A DNA stretch of 64,000 nt. Source: Rotaria sp. Silwood1 (lineage: Eukaryota; Rotifera; Eurotatoria; Philodinida; Philodinidae). Positions 53,913-64,000 of this stretch are shown in pieces. Position numbers and translations under genes: made by a program. Location: the NCBI GenBank assembly GCA_905250075.1, contig CAJNOP010000640.1:1-64000 (forward strand). Direction: 5' to 3'. Under the pieces are notes generated by a model. It had not been told where the DNA came from, did not search any database, and worked only from the letters and a program-made list of their open reading frames with translations. The first letter of the stretch is position 1. Every line of letters starts with the position of its first letter.

Positions 53913-54346
53913 GTGGAATTATTTCCATATGTTCGTCTAGTATCATTATATGATAAACATACTTTTGAACATGAATTTTTTATTCGAATTTCTCAATCAT
54001 TTTCATTCATGGAAGATTTAACTATGATTTATCACCAATCACAAAAACATAAACAACTTTATAAATCAATAAATCATAATGACAATTCATCAATTGTTAA
54101 ATATAATTATCTCATTACACTTGATGGTTCAAAAGTTCATGATAATTATATAGAAGAATTTTTATTTAATACAAAAATTTATTTTCATATTAATCATTAG
54201 AAAGAGTGATCCACAAGTTTACAAGAGATGATAAACGAATTAATTGTGCTAAAATAAATGAAATTTATATATTCGGAGAAAAAAGTTATTCCAAATCTGT
54301 ACAAGATCATTTTCCTTTTGCAATAATACATCGATTATTATTTTAG
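53913..54346 (+). pseudogene. F-box/LRR-like protein relic, C-terminal part
   Basis: An acceptor-like 'ttttctag' opens a frame starting 'VELFPYVRLVSLYDKHTFEH', then 'FFIRISQSFSFMEDL' and 'YLITLDGSKVHDNYIEEFLF'. The frame stops at TAG 54198-54200. Shifting by one base restores homologous-looking sequence (KFTRDDKRINCAKINEIYIF) up to TAG 54344-54346. I recall this as the C-terminal half of the bdelloid F-box/LRR-like family whose middle part is seen at 1-660. One frameshift and the absence of the upstream half make it a broken fragment. Confidence 0.6.
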
Positions 54347-56309
54347 TAAAACAAATTTATTATCTTATTCAAAGATCAAATATTTAAAAAAAAAAAGAAA
54401 AATATTTCTATAGAAAGAAGTGAATATCATCACGTGTGAACTGCTATTATCTGTCAGAAAGCTGACTTCTATTACTAGAAATCACTGTAAATCAGTTTAT
54501 TTTCCCTTAACTTGACTAACATATTTATTTATCAGTATGAATGAGAAGAAACTGTCACTAAAAAAAAATCATTTCTAAACTGAATTTGGTGGTGAAGTAG
54601 CCTAGAACTAGAACAAAATTGAACAATCAATAATTTTGTTTTTCTCATCTGATCTTTTTCACATTTTTTATCTAGACACTCATCATACGAAACTTCTCCT
54701 CGAATCAAATCATTGATGAGGGAGCATAAAATTTTCTCAATACTGTATGACAATGTCAAGTTATAGTATATCTTGTTTTTTTTTTCAGTTTATCACTTTT
54801 CTATTTTTCATGCAAACATCTATTATTCTGTGCTTCAGAAACGAACAAATAAATGTCCACAATGAAGGAATATTCTTTACCAGACTTCCTTGAAAGAAAT
54901 CTAAAACTTTCTTTGTCATGCTTTTTTTTTAAATAAATAAAAGCTTAAGAGAGATTATCTACATAAAAAGTTCACTGTAGAGGTGAATAAATCTGTAAAT
55001 TATAAAAATTTTTACTTTGATAAAAGAAAATTTGATAAAGAGTTATTTTAGGTCCAATCTTAATTAAATAAAAAGATTTTTTTTATAAAAACAATTGTTC
55101 ACTTACTAATAATTCATGTGATTGATAATTATTATATTTATCAAGATAAAATTCTTAAATTTTTCTACTAAAGAATATTAATCTATTTCTATTGAATTGA
55201 ATCATCTTAATCGAAATATTAATCATTGATGATTTGATGTATTTTGATTATTAATATAATGTTTATCATTGAAATCTATGTTAAAATAAATAAAAGTACT
55301 TCGATAATTAATAAAAAATTTCATTAAAAAGACATAAGAATAAGAGTACATCCATCTAATTGATCAATAAATTAATAAGAATTATATTTATTTAAATCAT
55401 CAATTTGAAATTGAATTGAAATTAATTAATATTAATAAATTTCGTATAAAAATTATTGATTGTAATCAATAGAAATATCTTTTCCATTTTAATCAATAAT
55501 TGAGAGTGATATTTATACTAAAACATATGTATCTAATCGAAAATTTACAAATGAAGCAAATGGTTTCATTATTGACTAAGAGAAAAATATTTTATAATAA
55601 AGATTTTATCTAAAAAAAAATAGAAAACAACTGCAAGAGACATTTTCATCATCTGATAATGATTAAAAAGCTAATTCAACTGTAGAAATAAAAACATCAT
55701 TTTCAGTATTAAACAATATTCATCATGATACAAGTGTAATTGAACGAACAGTTAAAATTTTATGAGGATTTTATAAAAGTTATGTTGAAATTGTTAAACA
55801 TACAGCAGTATCAACATGCAAAATTGAGTTTTATCCCAATGTCAGACAATTACAATTGCTAATAAATTAATTAATCAATTTTTAATTTTTTTTATAACGC
55901 TACTTCATTGCTCGAAAACTTCAATTTATGCAACTTTTAGTGCACGAACACCTTAGTATGAAAATATAGTTCGAATAGATCTGATTTCAATGAAAAAAAA
56001 ATTCTAATCTATCGCTAGACACCTGTTCATGATGATTCAATGACTTCAACTGCTCATAATGATGCATCAGTTTCATACTTGTAAAATTTTGTAAAAAGAA
56101 TAGTTTCTTTTTAATCAAATAAAATTTCTTTTCTTCATTTACAATTGTTGAATACTAACTTATGAGTCGGTGTATGGATTGAGTGAAGAAAAAAAATCAT
56201 TCTCATATTCAATAGAAATGATGTTTTGTCAAGTTGACGTATAAAACAAGATACACCTTATATTAATGATTGAATAGAGTTTGATAATGTCTACTTCAAA
56301 CAAGGTTAC
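54347..56309. other. Intergenic with a decayed coding-like stretch
   Basis: Very AT-rich. Around 55635-55830 (plus strand) a frame reads 'ANSTVEIKTSFSVLNNIHHD' and 'GFYKSYVEIVKHTAVSTCKI' but is broken by a TAA (about 55663) and a TGA (about 55771). It may be a gene relic of unknown family. Confidence 0.35.
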
Positions 56310-56561
56310 TGTTACAGTGTATTGTAACTACATATACCTCGATTCTATCTATTCTCTTTTCTTTGATATTTTCGTTTCTGTTATTTCGTTTCTATTGCTC
56401 TTCTTTGTCCTTGATTAACCTTTCTATTCCTTTCTACTTTTGTCCTTGTTTTTCATGTTCGTATATAAACGTTTGTTTTCTTAAAGAATAAACAGAGAGA
56501 GAATAAACCACATACGCACGTTAACTGTGTTCGTCGCTCTTCGTGAGCGTGAACGCTAACA
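56310..56561 (+). mobile_element. Solo LTR of a retrotransposon
   Basis: A 252 bp unit begins TGTTA and ends TAACA, the inverted TG..CA termini of an LTR. It is flanked by a perfect 5 bp duplication GTTAC (56305-56309 and 56562-56566). Inside are a TATA-like 'GTATATAAACG' (about 56461) and AATAAA (about 56488 and 56502), in promoter-to-polyadenylation order. No primer-binding site or pol sequence follows, so the internal part was lost by LTR-LTR recombination. Confidence 0.88.
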
Positions 56562-57224
56562 GTTACTATTTGTGGAAATCAAGTGTTCTATTGAACACAT
56601 TTTTCTACCATTATTTTCTCTGAATCTTCTCGCTCGTAGCTGGTAATTTATATGTATGTTTTATTGTTATGACTCTCATGTAAAAGTGCAAATTTATTTT
56701 TCTTCTCTCTTTTCTCCATTCTGAACCATTTTATTTGAAGCACAATAATGAAATTTTAAAAACAAACAGAAGATTTTTTTTTCAAAATGTTATTGAAGAA
56801 AATGTTGAGTAACAATCATAAAGGATCACTCCACTGGATAGTAAGGACAAAAACCAATAACTAAGTTTATGAGCTATACTTTTAATGAAAAATGGTAACG
56901 ATTGATTATTGTGGAAGGCTCATAAGAATTTCATAAATTTCTCAAAGTTACTTTAAGAGATAATCTACTACTCGATCGAGACATCATTTCCTCTGAAAAA
57001 TTTTGCTATACATCTTTTCGATCATATGAAATAAAAGAGCATATAACATCTACCTATAAATCCAAAAATTTTAGCTTTGCTTCAATGACTGTTGACTAAA
57101 TATGAAGGACATATTGAACATGACACTAGATCGTTAAAAATGTTTTCTCGCGCTCGAAATTTTCAGCAACAATGTCGATCTAAAATCTATTAAAAATACT
57201 TCTTAGTTTAATTACTCAACAGAC

Positions 57225-57280
57225 GGTGCGTGTGGGTCGGAGTGTAGGAGTATTTCTTATCTCACACTCACACTAACAGT
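57225..57280. repeat. Telomere-like patch 3
   Basis: 'GTGCGTGTGGGTCGGAGTGT' is followed within about 20 bp by 'CTCACACTCACACTA', a G-rich strand facing a C-rich one. It lies about 60 bp from the helicase relic. Confidence 0.5.
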
Positions 57281-57342
57281 ATTACATTACTATTCGTCGA
57301 CCTATGGTCATCGTGATAAAATCCACTAGTACCAACATCACC

Positions 57343-58197
57343 TATTTTTTAAGAAATTCTGGTATTGTTTGGCCAGCCTATTGAAAGAAACCAACTGAAA
57401 ATTCATGTTGAATTTAGAAAACAAAATATGCTTGGCATAATTTTAGTATAAGTTCAAGAGCATTTTTTCTATCAGATTCTCGATCTGGATCAAAAAATGA
57501 TATGGATTTCCCCCAAAAAACAGCATGACCTATGCAAAAAAAAATTTTCAAAACTATTTCTCCTTTTTCTTGTTTTTCTTATGATTCATTCTACTTGTTC
57601 GACCAATAAGACGAATATAAAAATCACTTGTATCTGGTAAATCATAATTAACAACAAAATCAATAAAAGGAAAATCTAAACCACGAGCAGCAACGAATGT
57701 TGCAACAAATATTAGACATTTTCCATTTGTAAATTGTTCTACAGTTTTATTTCGTTGTTGATGTGTTGGATTTTCATGGATTATTATACTCATGAAACTT
57801 TTTTGTGAAAGTAATGCACCGATAGAATCAGCTGATCGCTGTGTTTCAACAAATATCAAACAACGTTCAGATTCTAAACAAGAACCGAAACAAGAAAATA
57901 TTCTCATTAAATTTTCTTTAATATTGATTTCTACTAAGATTTTGTTCGAGTAATTGAAAAAGACGATCTTATTTCTTTGTAAGTGGTACTTCTTCAATTG
58001 TATGTGCTACATTGATATGTGCACTCATAGAAAAAAAATATAATCTTCACGAAGGATATATTTTGTTAATTGTTGTAATTGATTAGAAAATGTTGCGGAA
58101 AATATCCATGTAATACGTTCTTCTTTTGATGATAAACCAAGACTTTCTAATTTTCGTATATCAAGTTTCAAATCTGTATCTAACATTCTTTAGAAAA
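57343..58197 (-). pseudogene. DEAD-box helicase relic (Vasa/DDX3-like C-terminal half)
   Basis: The minus strand from 58197 reads 'RMLDTDLKLDIRKLESLGL', then motif III region 'IFSATFSNQLQQLTKYIL' and 'SAHINVAHTIEEVPLTKK'. Helicase domain 2 follows with motif IV 'CLIFVETQRSADSIGALL', motif V 'FVAARGLDFPFIDFVVNYDL' and motif VI 'YIRLIGRTSRM', where the canonical HRIGRTGR has lost the His and Gly. The C-terminus follows past a TAG and a TGA ('AVFWGKSISFFDPDRESD', 'AGQTIPEFLKK'). A frameshift lies in the T-run near 58030. The N-terminal half with the Walker A and DEAD motifs is absent; homology stops just before the telomere-like patch at 58229. Closest in style to Vasa/DDX4 or DDX3/Belle. Not functional. 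Confidence 0.8.
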
Positions 58198-58228
58198 ACA
58201 AAAAAAAACGCAATCGAAATTAGCGGCT

Positions 58229-58298
58229 ATGGGTGTGGGTGGGTCTGGGTCTGGGTGCGAGTCTTCTTTTCAATGACAACCACACCCACACCCACCAC
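58229..58298. repeat. Telomere-like patch 4, palindromic
   Basis: 'GGGTGTGGGTGGGTCTGGGT' with further CTGGGTG (58231-58258), then 'CCACACCCACACCCACCA' (about 58280-58297). It is the clearest TGTGGG/CCCACA match and a potential hairpin. It sits at the truncated end of the helicase relic. Confidence 0.7.
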
Positions 58299-58861
58299 TC
58301 AAATCTAACATTGATGTGAAATGCTAGAAATTTTTTTGAAAAACGTCTCCCAACATAAAATGTTCAATTGTTTCTCAACTAAATTGAATAGTGACTCAGT
58401 CAATAGTTCACCAAGTTTTTTTTATCGTATATGCATTCCATTGAAGGTATTCTTTCCAAACTAACAAAGCTTGAGCGTATGTTTGATAGATGGAGGGAAG
58501 AGGGAAACACCCCCTTTAAAAATGTGAAAACACACTGTAGTTACTGTTGATAATCACAAGGAGATTGTATTACTCTATCTATTTTAGGACACACTTATTC
58601 ACAAATTTAACAAGAAATATAGCTCACATATTATAGTGAGACGTTATTGATATCCAGTCGGTGATTTTATATCAACAATATCTGTCACAGTCTGTGACAA
58701 GATGCAAATTTCTGTCCTATAGTTCAATACTTCTTTTAGATCATGTATCACAAAAGCTATAGCTTAAAGACTTTAAGACTGAAGTCGTTGCTATTTCCCA
58801 CTCGTATATTCTTATTGAGAACAATGTTTTCTGCTAAAATTACTATTTGAAGTCCTTTATG

Positions 58862-59597
58862 CGTTTAAGGTCCCCTCAAAAAAGTCATTTTTCGTCAGAA
58901 TCATCGAAGTTAACCTAAATACAGGGGACGATAGTCCATGATCTGATGTCTCATAAACGACAAAAAATTTTACTCGGCACTTTGTTTTTTTCAAAAGTTT
59001 TGCAGAATTTTCGTCTTCCTCTATTCGAAAAATAAGCTGTTTTTGAAAAAAAACCGAAAATTTTTTTCGTTTTTTCTCGTTTTCTAGGTTTTCGATCGTA
59101 TCTTCAAGAACTCTCGAAGCAGCTTCATTGTAGCCAATAACTTTTGTATTGCTTGAAAGCTCATGTTTAGGGCTAGCCTCTCTCGTGATCCTTTTTTTTA
59201 AATAGCTTTTTTATTATCATATAAGAAAACACCTTTATAGAAACAGTGTCATTTTTAAAGGAATTTTTTGAATCATTGAACTTGTCATCCCTTTTCTTCG
59301 GTTAAAAAGTAAGAATTTAAAAACGAAGGCCACGAGGGGAGCTAGCCCTAAGCACAAGCTTTCAAAGAAAAAAAATTTAAATGTATAGAATGAAGACCCA
59401 TACAGAATTCTTGGAGATACAATTGAACTATCTTTGACCATTGTTTGGTGAATATCTCCGTTAAACGTCATGATATAGGACTGAACATTTTATCATAGCC
59501 TTTCCACACCAGCCCAAACATATTCTGAAAATTTCATGGAATTTGGCTGTTCCTGGTCTGAGATCGATTTTTGGGAGAGGAGGCCTTAAGGCTACAG
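58862..59597. mobile_element. Long foldback (inverted-repeat) element
   Basis: The ends match in inverse orientation: 'TTAAGGTCCCCTC' at about 58866 versus 'TTAAGGCCTCCTCTCCC' read on the other strand at about 59590. Inner arms match better: 'AGGGCTAGCCTCTCTCGTG' (about 59170) faces 'CACGAGGGGAGCTAGCCCT' (about 59331), extending out through 'GTATCTTCAAGAA' (about 59098) and 'TTCTTGGAGATAC' (about 59409). No ORF of note and no clear target duplication. Probably a decayed non-autonomous DNA element. Confidence 0.6.
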
Positions 59598-59906
59598 AAA
59601 AAAAGATGCAAATAAGCCTTGTTCAACAAATTTTTATTCGATTATTCTTTGTTTTTATTGTAGTCAAATGAATAATCGCTCTATACAATATATGTGTAAA
59701 ACCAAACAATACAAGAAGACTACCCGAACACGAAAACGGAAATTGAGATTGAAAGGAACAGAGAAGGAACTATGAATTTTTCTCTACTTTGATGAGTCAT
59801 CAATGTTAGTCATCAGATATTTTTATATAAGAGAACGAAAAAATACAGAATATATATTGCATAACTTCAATGTAGAACAAAGTAATATAGTATTAAATGA
59901 GAAAGG

Positions 59907-60031
59907 CAAATGGTCGAGCCGCGTTCTCGGGTTAAACCAACGATATTCTTACCATAAGAGACTAAAGCTTTTGGACGTGGAACTTCGGTTTCACAAGCCC
60001 GAGAATAAATCGATACTCGACCATTTTTTTT
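59907..60031. repeat. Short hairpin element with 35-40 bp arms
   Basis: 'AAATGGTCGAG' and 'TTCTCGGGTTAAACC' (59907-59939) face 'GGTTTCACAAGCCCGAGAA' and 'CTCGACCATTT' (59987-60031). The small loop has no RNA-gene resemblance. Possibly a MITE remnant. Confidence 0.55.
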
Positions 60032-60828
60032 TCATTTAAATTCTCTGGATTTCTATCGAGTGTCAAGAATCAAAACTAATAATGCCATTCAATCAATAAA
60101 AATAAATCAAGAAAGCATAATCAAAATTTTTTTCACGACAACTCTTTATACAATCATTTCTGTTTTATCGTAAACGTCAATAATGATTAGTACAAAACGA
60201 AAAATATCTTTTAAAAAATTGAATACTAAGTTTATTTCGATGGGAAGATTACGAGATATTCTTTCAATGGATGAAAAAGTATTTATTTTCGACACAGCAC
60301 ATATTCAACCATCAGAATGATGTAGATGAATATAAAGAAATAAAACGACAGACTAGATTTCATTCATAAAAAACAAAGAATGGTATTGTTTAGTTTGTTT
60401 TCAGTCTGTAAAATTGTTTTAATAAACCGTTAACTATTTTTTTATGAAAACAAAAGCCGAATGAGTAAAAAATAACATTTTATGTATGAAAATTAACTAG
60501 ACGTACTGAAAGATAACCAGAAATATTATGTACAAAGATCGATCAGTTAAGTCAATTTTGACGAATTCGATAGGTGCTAAAAGTTTTTGTAATCTGTGCA
60601 ATGTCGAAAATCCAAATTGAAATATCTCGCGCTCTGAGCTGAGTTCAGATGCCACGCAGTTTCAATCAGTTAATGAATTACGATAGAAAAAAAAGGAATA
60701 AAATTTAGAGAAATGAATCATTGTAGATAGCCATAGTAAGAAATAGGGAGCTGTGGGTTCTTTCAGGCTCGGTCTCGGCCGGGTCGGGATCCAAATTTTC
60801 ATTTTATGTCTAACCAAGCACGTTTTGT

Positions 60829-60952
60829 TTGGGTGTCGGGTGTGTGGTTGTGGGTGAGTGCGGCGTGATTGTGAATACAAAAAACCTTCAAACTTACATC
60901 CACACCTACACCCTTTTTAAGTTTGACAGGTTGGGTGTGAGTGTGAGTACTT
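60829..60952. repeat. Telomere-like patch 5
   Basis: G-rich 'GGGTGTCGGGTGTGTGGTTG' and 'TGGGTGAGTGCGG', then C-rich 'CCACACCTACACCC' (about 60900-60914), then G-rich again 'GGTTGGGTGTGAGTGTGAG'. Alternating strand asymmetry as in the other patches. Confidence 0.55.
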
Positions 60953-61185
60953 GGTGTTTCCTAATACAGACACGTACCCACATATTCGCTTTAATAAATG
61001 AAAAATTTTATTTTTTTGTATGCCTGTGATTGTTTATATATGGATCAAGATCAACCGTAACAAACAACAAAATAATAAACAAACAAAAAAAGAAATAAAT
61101 GAAAAAATGTTAATAAGAACAGTTATTTTAACTTTCTAAATGAATGACACGAATATGTGATACATAAAAGCATGAACCTAATTGT

Positions 61186-64000
61186 TCAGTCGTCGAAAAG
61201 TTTTTCTATTTGATCTTTTAAAATATCAAAAATTGATGATTTATCTTTTAAAACAGCAAAAATGGATGATTCATCTGATTCATTTGATACATTTGATTCA
61301 TCTGACTCATTTGATTCATCTGATTCATTTGATACATTTGATTCATCTGACTCATTTGATTCATCTGATTCATTTGATTCGTCCGATTGATCTAACGTTT
61401 TTATTAAATTTAATAATTTTGAATAATGTTTATTCGTCCGTTTAATATCTTGCCAAAATTGTAATGATTTGAATTGTCTTTTCTGATCATCTGGTAATCT
61501 TTCAATTGAGTGAATATTTCGTTTGATATTAGCGTTACTCATAGACATTATAATATTTAATGCACATTTTAAATCAAAAGTTCGTTCATAAAAATAATAT
61601 GGGAAATTCTTGCCAGCTAATAATTGTAAATGAAAATCTAAAAATTCGTTATCAGCATACATAACTGGACCTATTATATCTACGGTGCCCCTGTCATCAT
61701 CTTCATCATATGCCATGGCAAAACCGAAATCAATTAATTTTATATGATTACTATCATGGTTTAACATTAAATTTTGTGGACGTACATCACGATGAATAAT
61801 ATGACAATCATATAAATAATGAACTATATCAATAAGTTGTTTCGATTGCATTAATGATAACGATTCTATACATTGTAATTCTTTTTCATAGACTAAATAT
61901 TTACCTGAATATAAACATAAACAAATAATAAATAATATTAAATATTATTTCAATAATAGTTAAATTGAGATGTCGAATATCAAACTCTTTTCATTGTCAA
62001 TTCATATTGAATTAGAGAAATGTACAATAGTGATTGAGTTTTGTAAAAACAAAACAGTTAAGTAAAATATTCTTTTCACTAGTTAATTAATCTAAACCAC
62101 GAGCGAATAACATAGACAACTGTTCAATCACAAACTTAAAGTCATCAAAATTATTCTGAGACATTTTTTCTTTTGTCTATAACTGAGCTGCGTTCTTTGT
62201 TAGAAAGATCATGTCAACTACTAAACAAGACCTATAGCCGGCCAGACATATAAGAGTAGAGATATATTGATAAGGATTTAGGCATATGTACCAATATACA
62301 TTATCCCTATATCCTTCCGTTGTGACTCTCATAATTACTATTCAGATAGTTTTCTTTTCTTTTAAAATGTCACCAAGAGAAAAAAAATATTTATTTCATT
62401 CGAAATATTTTTCCGACGAAAGTCTTTTAGTTACTCATCTATTATGATAAGTAATTTTTTCTAAGTCACCTCATTCAGAAAAATTACATTGAAGGATTAC
62501 AAATTCAACAGTTTCACTATTTCATAAAGTCTTCTGTATCTACGTATTTTTTTCATTATGTGAAAAGTATATTTTTTTTTCTATTTTTGTTGATGCACTT
62601 TGAATCTGTAGAAAAAGTCAAAAGACAAATGTATTACCTGACGATAATGGATATAGAATATCTTGAAAAAATAAATGAAATTTGTTTGAATCATCGAATT
62701 GTTTTAATTTTTCTGTTATTTTAATTTCGTTTAAAAAATATTCTGAATATCTATTATTTTTTAATATTTTCATTACATAGTGTGGTGAATCTTCAACCGA
62801 ATGATTATCTTCATTTTTTTTAAATAAATAAACCATTGATGTTAAACCAACCCCTAATTTTTTTGTTATCATATACCGACGATCAAGTAAATCATCACGA
62901 GGATCTATATCGAAACTTGTATATTGATAAAAGTCAGTGTTCATTGTTAAAAAATTTGTAAATATTTTCCATGTATTTTTATTAACACATAATTTTATTG
63001 TACTTTCAGTTGGTGTTGTTGTTGCTGATGTATCATCAATAAACGGTAATGTTTCATACAAATAACTAAACATTTCTAATTCTTGGCTTTGAAAAAGATC
63101 ATACGAATTTGAATCGGATTTCTTGTTCACATAAAAAAATTTTATGTTTGTATAATTACTAATAAAGCCATATATCTTTTCACGACACTGTAGTGCCAAT
63201 ATAATTGTCAAATATTGTAATATTTCTTCAATGATGGAGTGTTCTGATAAAGAAACATTTGGAGATTTTAAATTACCAAGACAAACAACAAAATCTTGTA
63301 AGCATTCCACTTCTTTATCAATGTCGATATTTATATTTTTATATATAAATGTGCAATCAGGATGAAACTTATTTTTTAAATAATATGAAGAAGATGTGTG
63401 TATATATTTCAATGGTGTAGAATTATTCAATGTATTTAATAAATTAACAATTAAATCATCAAATGCATCTTGAATTTGTTTTTCGTTTAATTCAGGATAT
63501 GATGAAAATTGATTTGAATAATGTTCAACATGATTTAATATATTATCATTAAAATAATTATTGTCCTTTAATACTACATTAATATCGAACGATTGCAAAT
63601 AATCGGGTACATCGATATCGTAAAAATCAGAATCAGATGTAAACACATAAAGACCTTTCTTAGTTGATAATGAAGAGAATTCGAGTTCCAGCTTGCGTCG
63701 TTCTGCTTCATGAGTTTCACGTATATGCTGACGTTTTGCTTCATAAGTTTCACGTATATGCTGACGTTTTGCTTCATAAATTTCATGTATATGCTGACGT
63801 TTTGTTTCTTCGATTCGTATTATAACTGTAGTTTCACGTTCCATTTTTTCAATTGTATGTCGACTTTTTGTTTTTAAGATTCGTGTTGTTTCTTCGGCTT
63901 CACGTTTCATTTTTTTGATTGTATATCGAAATATTGCTTCTTGGATTTGTTTCATTTCCTCACCTTCACGTTTCATTTTTTCGATTTCATCTCGATGTTT
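61186..64000 (-). CDS. Coiled-coil, putative REase-like and protein kinase fusion (5' end outside window)
   Basis: Two exons are visible: 62638 to beyond 64000 and 61186-61904, joined in phase through a 733 bp intron. The N-terminal part is a highly charged coiled coil with three 11-residue repeats (YEAKRQHIRET). Next is an alpha/beta region of about 200 residues with 'FHPDCTFIYKN', 'VVCLGNLKSPN' and 'IIEEILQYLTIILALQ', laid out like a PD-(D/E)xK nuclease fold, though the expected E-x-K is N-x-K. The C-terminal kinase has a Gly loop 'LGVGLTSMVYLF', lysine 'YVMKIL', helix-C Glu 'NEIKITEKL', catalytic 'HIIHRDVRPQNLML' and 'IDFGFA', so it should be active. It ends in a Ser-Asp-Glu repeat tail. 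REase-like plus kinase is an architecture described for Crinkler-type effectors of fungi and oomycetes. Function in this organism is unknown. Confidence 0.75.
61257..61392 (-). repeat. In-frame (N/V)ESDES coding repeat
   Basis: The 15-base phase 'gattcatctgattcatttga' recurs about nine times, encoding a tail of alternating ESDESN. It is a minisatellite within the last exon of the kinase gene. The antisense frame (HLIHLIHL) is a shadow. Confidence 0.85.
63685..63805 (-). repeat. 33 bp tandem repeat within the coding region
   Basis: Three near-identical copies with core 'CGTATATGCTGACGTTTTGC' (near 63719, 63752, 63785), each encoding 11 residues of the coiled coil. Recent in-frame expansion. 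Confidence 0.85.

Noticed and set aside
58229..58298. Simple GT microsatellite
   Set aside because: The GGG-phased hexamer pattern and the facing C-rich run are more specific than a GT repeat, and similar patches recur at four other sites. A microsatellite origin is not fully excluded.
59911..60000. Possible tRNA-like hairpin
   Set aside because: Arms pair as one long hairpin and lack a T-loop GGTTCRAATCC box and cloverleaf spacing.
61182..61445. Plus-strand ORF with HLIHLIHL repeats
   Set aside because: Antisense shadow of the ESDESN coding repeat in the kinase gene.

Overview
This is an AT-rich eukaryotic nuclear window. Genes are split by many short GT-AG introns (mostly about 45-75 bp), and a minority of introns are 0.4-2.1 kb. 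The conserved genes are animal ones: RdgB/PITPNM, SURF1, lunapark, SNX3, RNF185, a snapin-like protein, and an RRM-Tudor protein. Several features point to a bdelloid rotifer, possibly Rotaria-like: interstitial TGTGGG-type telomere-like tracts, relics of an F-box/LRR-like family that I recall as abundant in bdelloids, and genes of likely non-animal origin (a family II pyrophosphatase and an intronless fungal-type MFS transporter). This assignment is inference. No rRNA, tRNA or mitochondrial sequence was seen.

Layout, left part (1-23 kb, mostly minus strand): a broken F-box/LRR-like relic (1-660), cytidine deaminase (2348-3055), the 18-exon PITPNM/RdgB gene (3376-10779), a 3.7 kb intergenic stretch, then RNF185/RNF5 (14532-15347) divergent from a snapin-like gene (15637-16096). 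The snapin-like gene converges on DMAC2L/ATP synthase factor s (16160-17579). A lysyl-tRNA synthetase relic (about 19258-20695) follows, then lunapark (21120-23178).

Middle (23-46 kb): an RRM plus double-Tudor gene (23694-28399) with a 538 bp TA-flanked MITE in its last intron. It is followed on the same strand by a family II inorganic pyrophosphatase (29143-31051) and SURF1 (31220-32981). Next come a small single-TM ORF, a coiled-coil ORF (35193-35882), SNX3 (37801-38566), an intronless 524-aa MFS transporter (41143-42717), and a vWA-domain gene on the minus strand (43439-46432) with a 2.1 kb intron.

Right part (46-64 kb): gene-poor and repeat-rich. It holds a 100-N assembly gap (50719-50818), an array of about 70 bp degenerate tandem repeats, a second F-box/LRR-like relic, a solo LTR with a perfect 5 bp target duplication, a DEAD-box helicase relic, long foldback elements, and five G-rich/C-rich patches resembling the bdelloid telomere repeat. 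Two of these patches bracket the helicase relic. The window ends inside a minus-strand gene joining a coiled coil, a putative REase-like region and a protein kinase (61186 to beyond 64000). That gene is a Crinkler-effector-like architecture and a candidate for an unusual system.

The genes do not form one pathway. The left and middle are housekeeping genes (lipid transfer, ER shaping, endosomal sorting, mitochondrial assembly, protein degradation) with acquired genes and mobile elements inserted between them. The right end looks like a degraded, possibly subtelomere-derived compartment.
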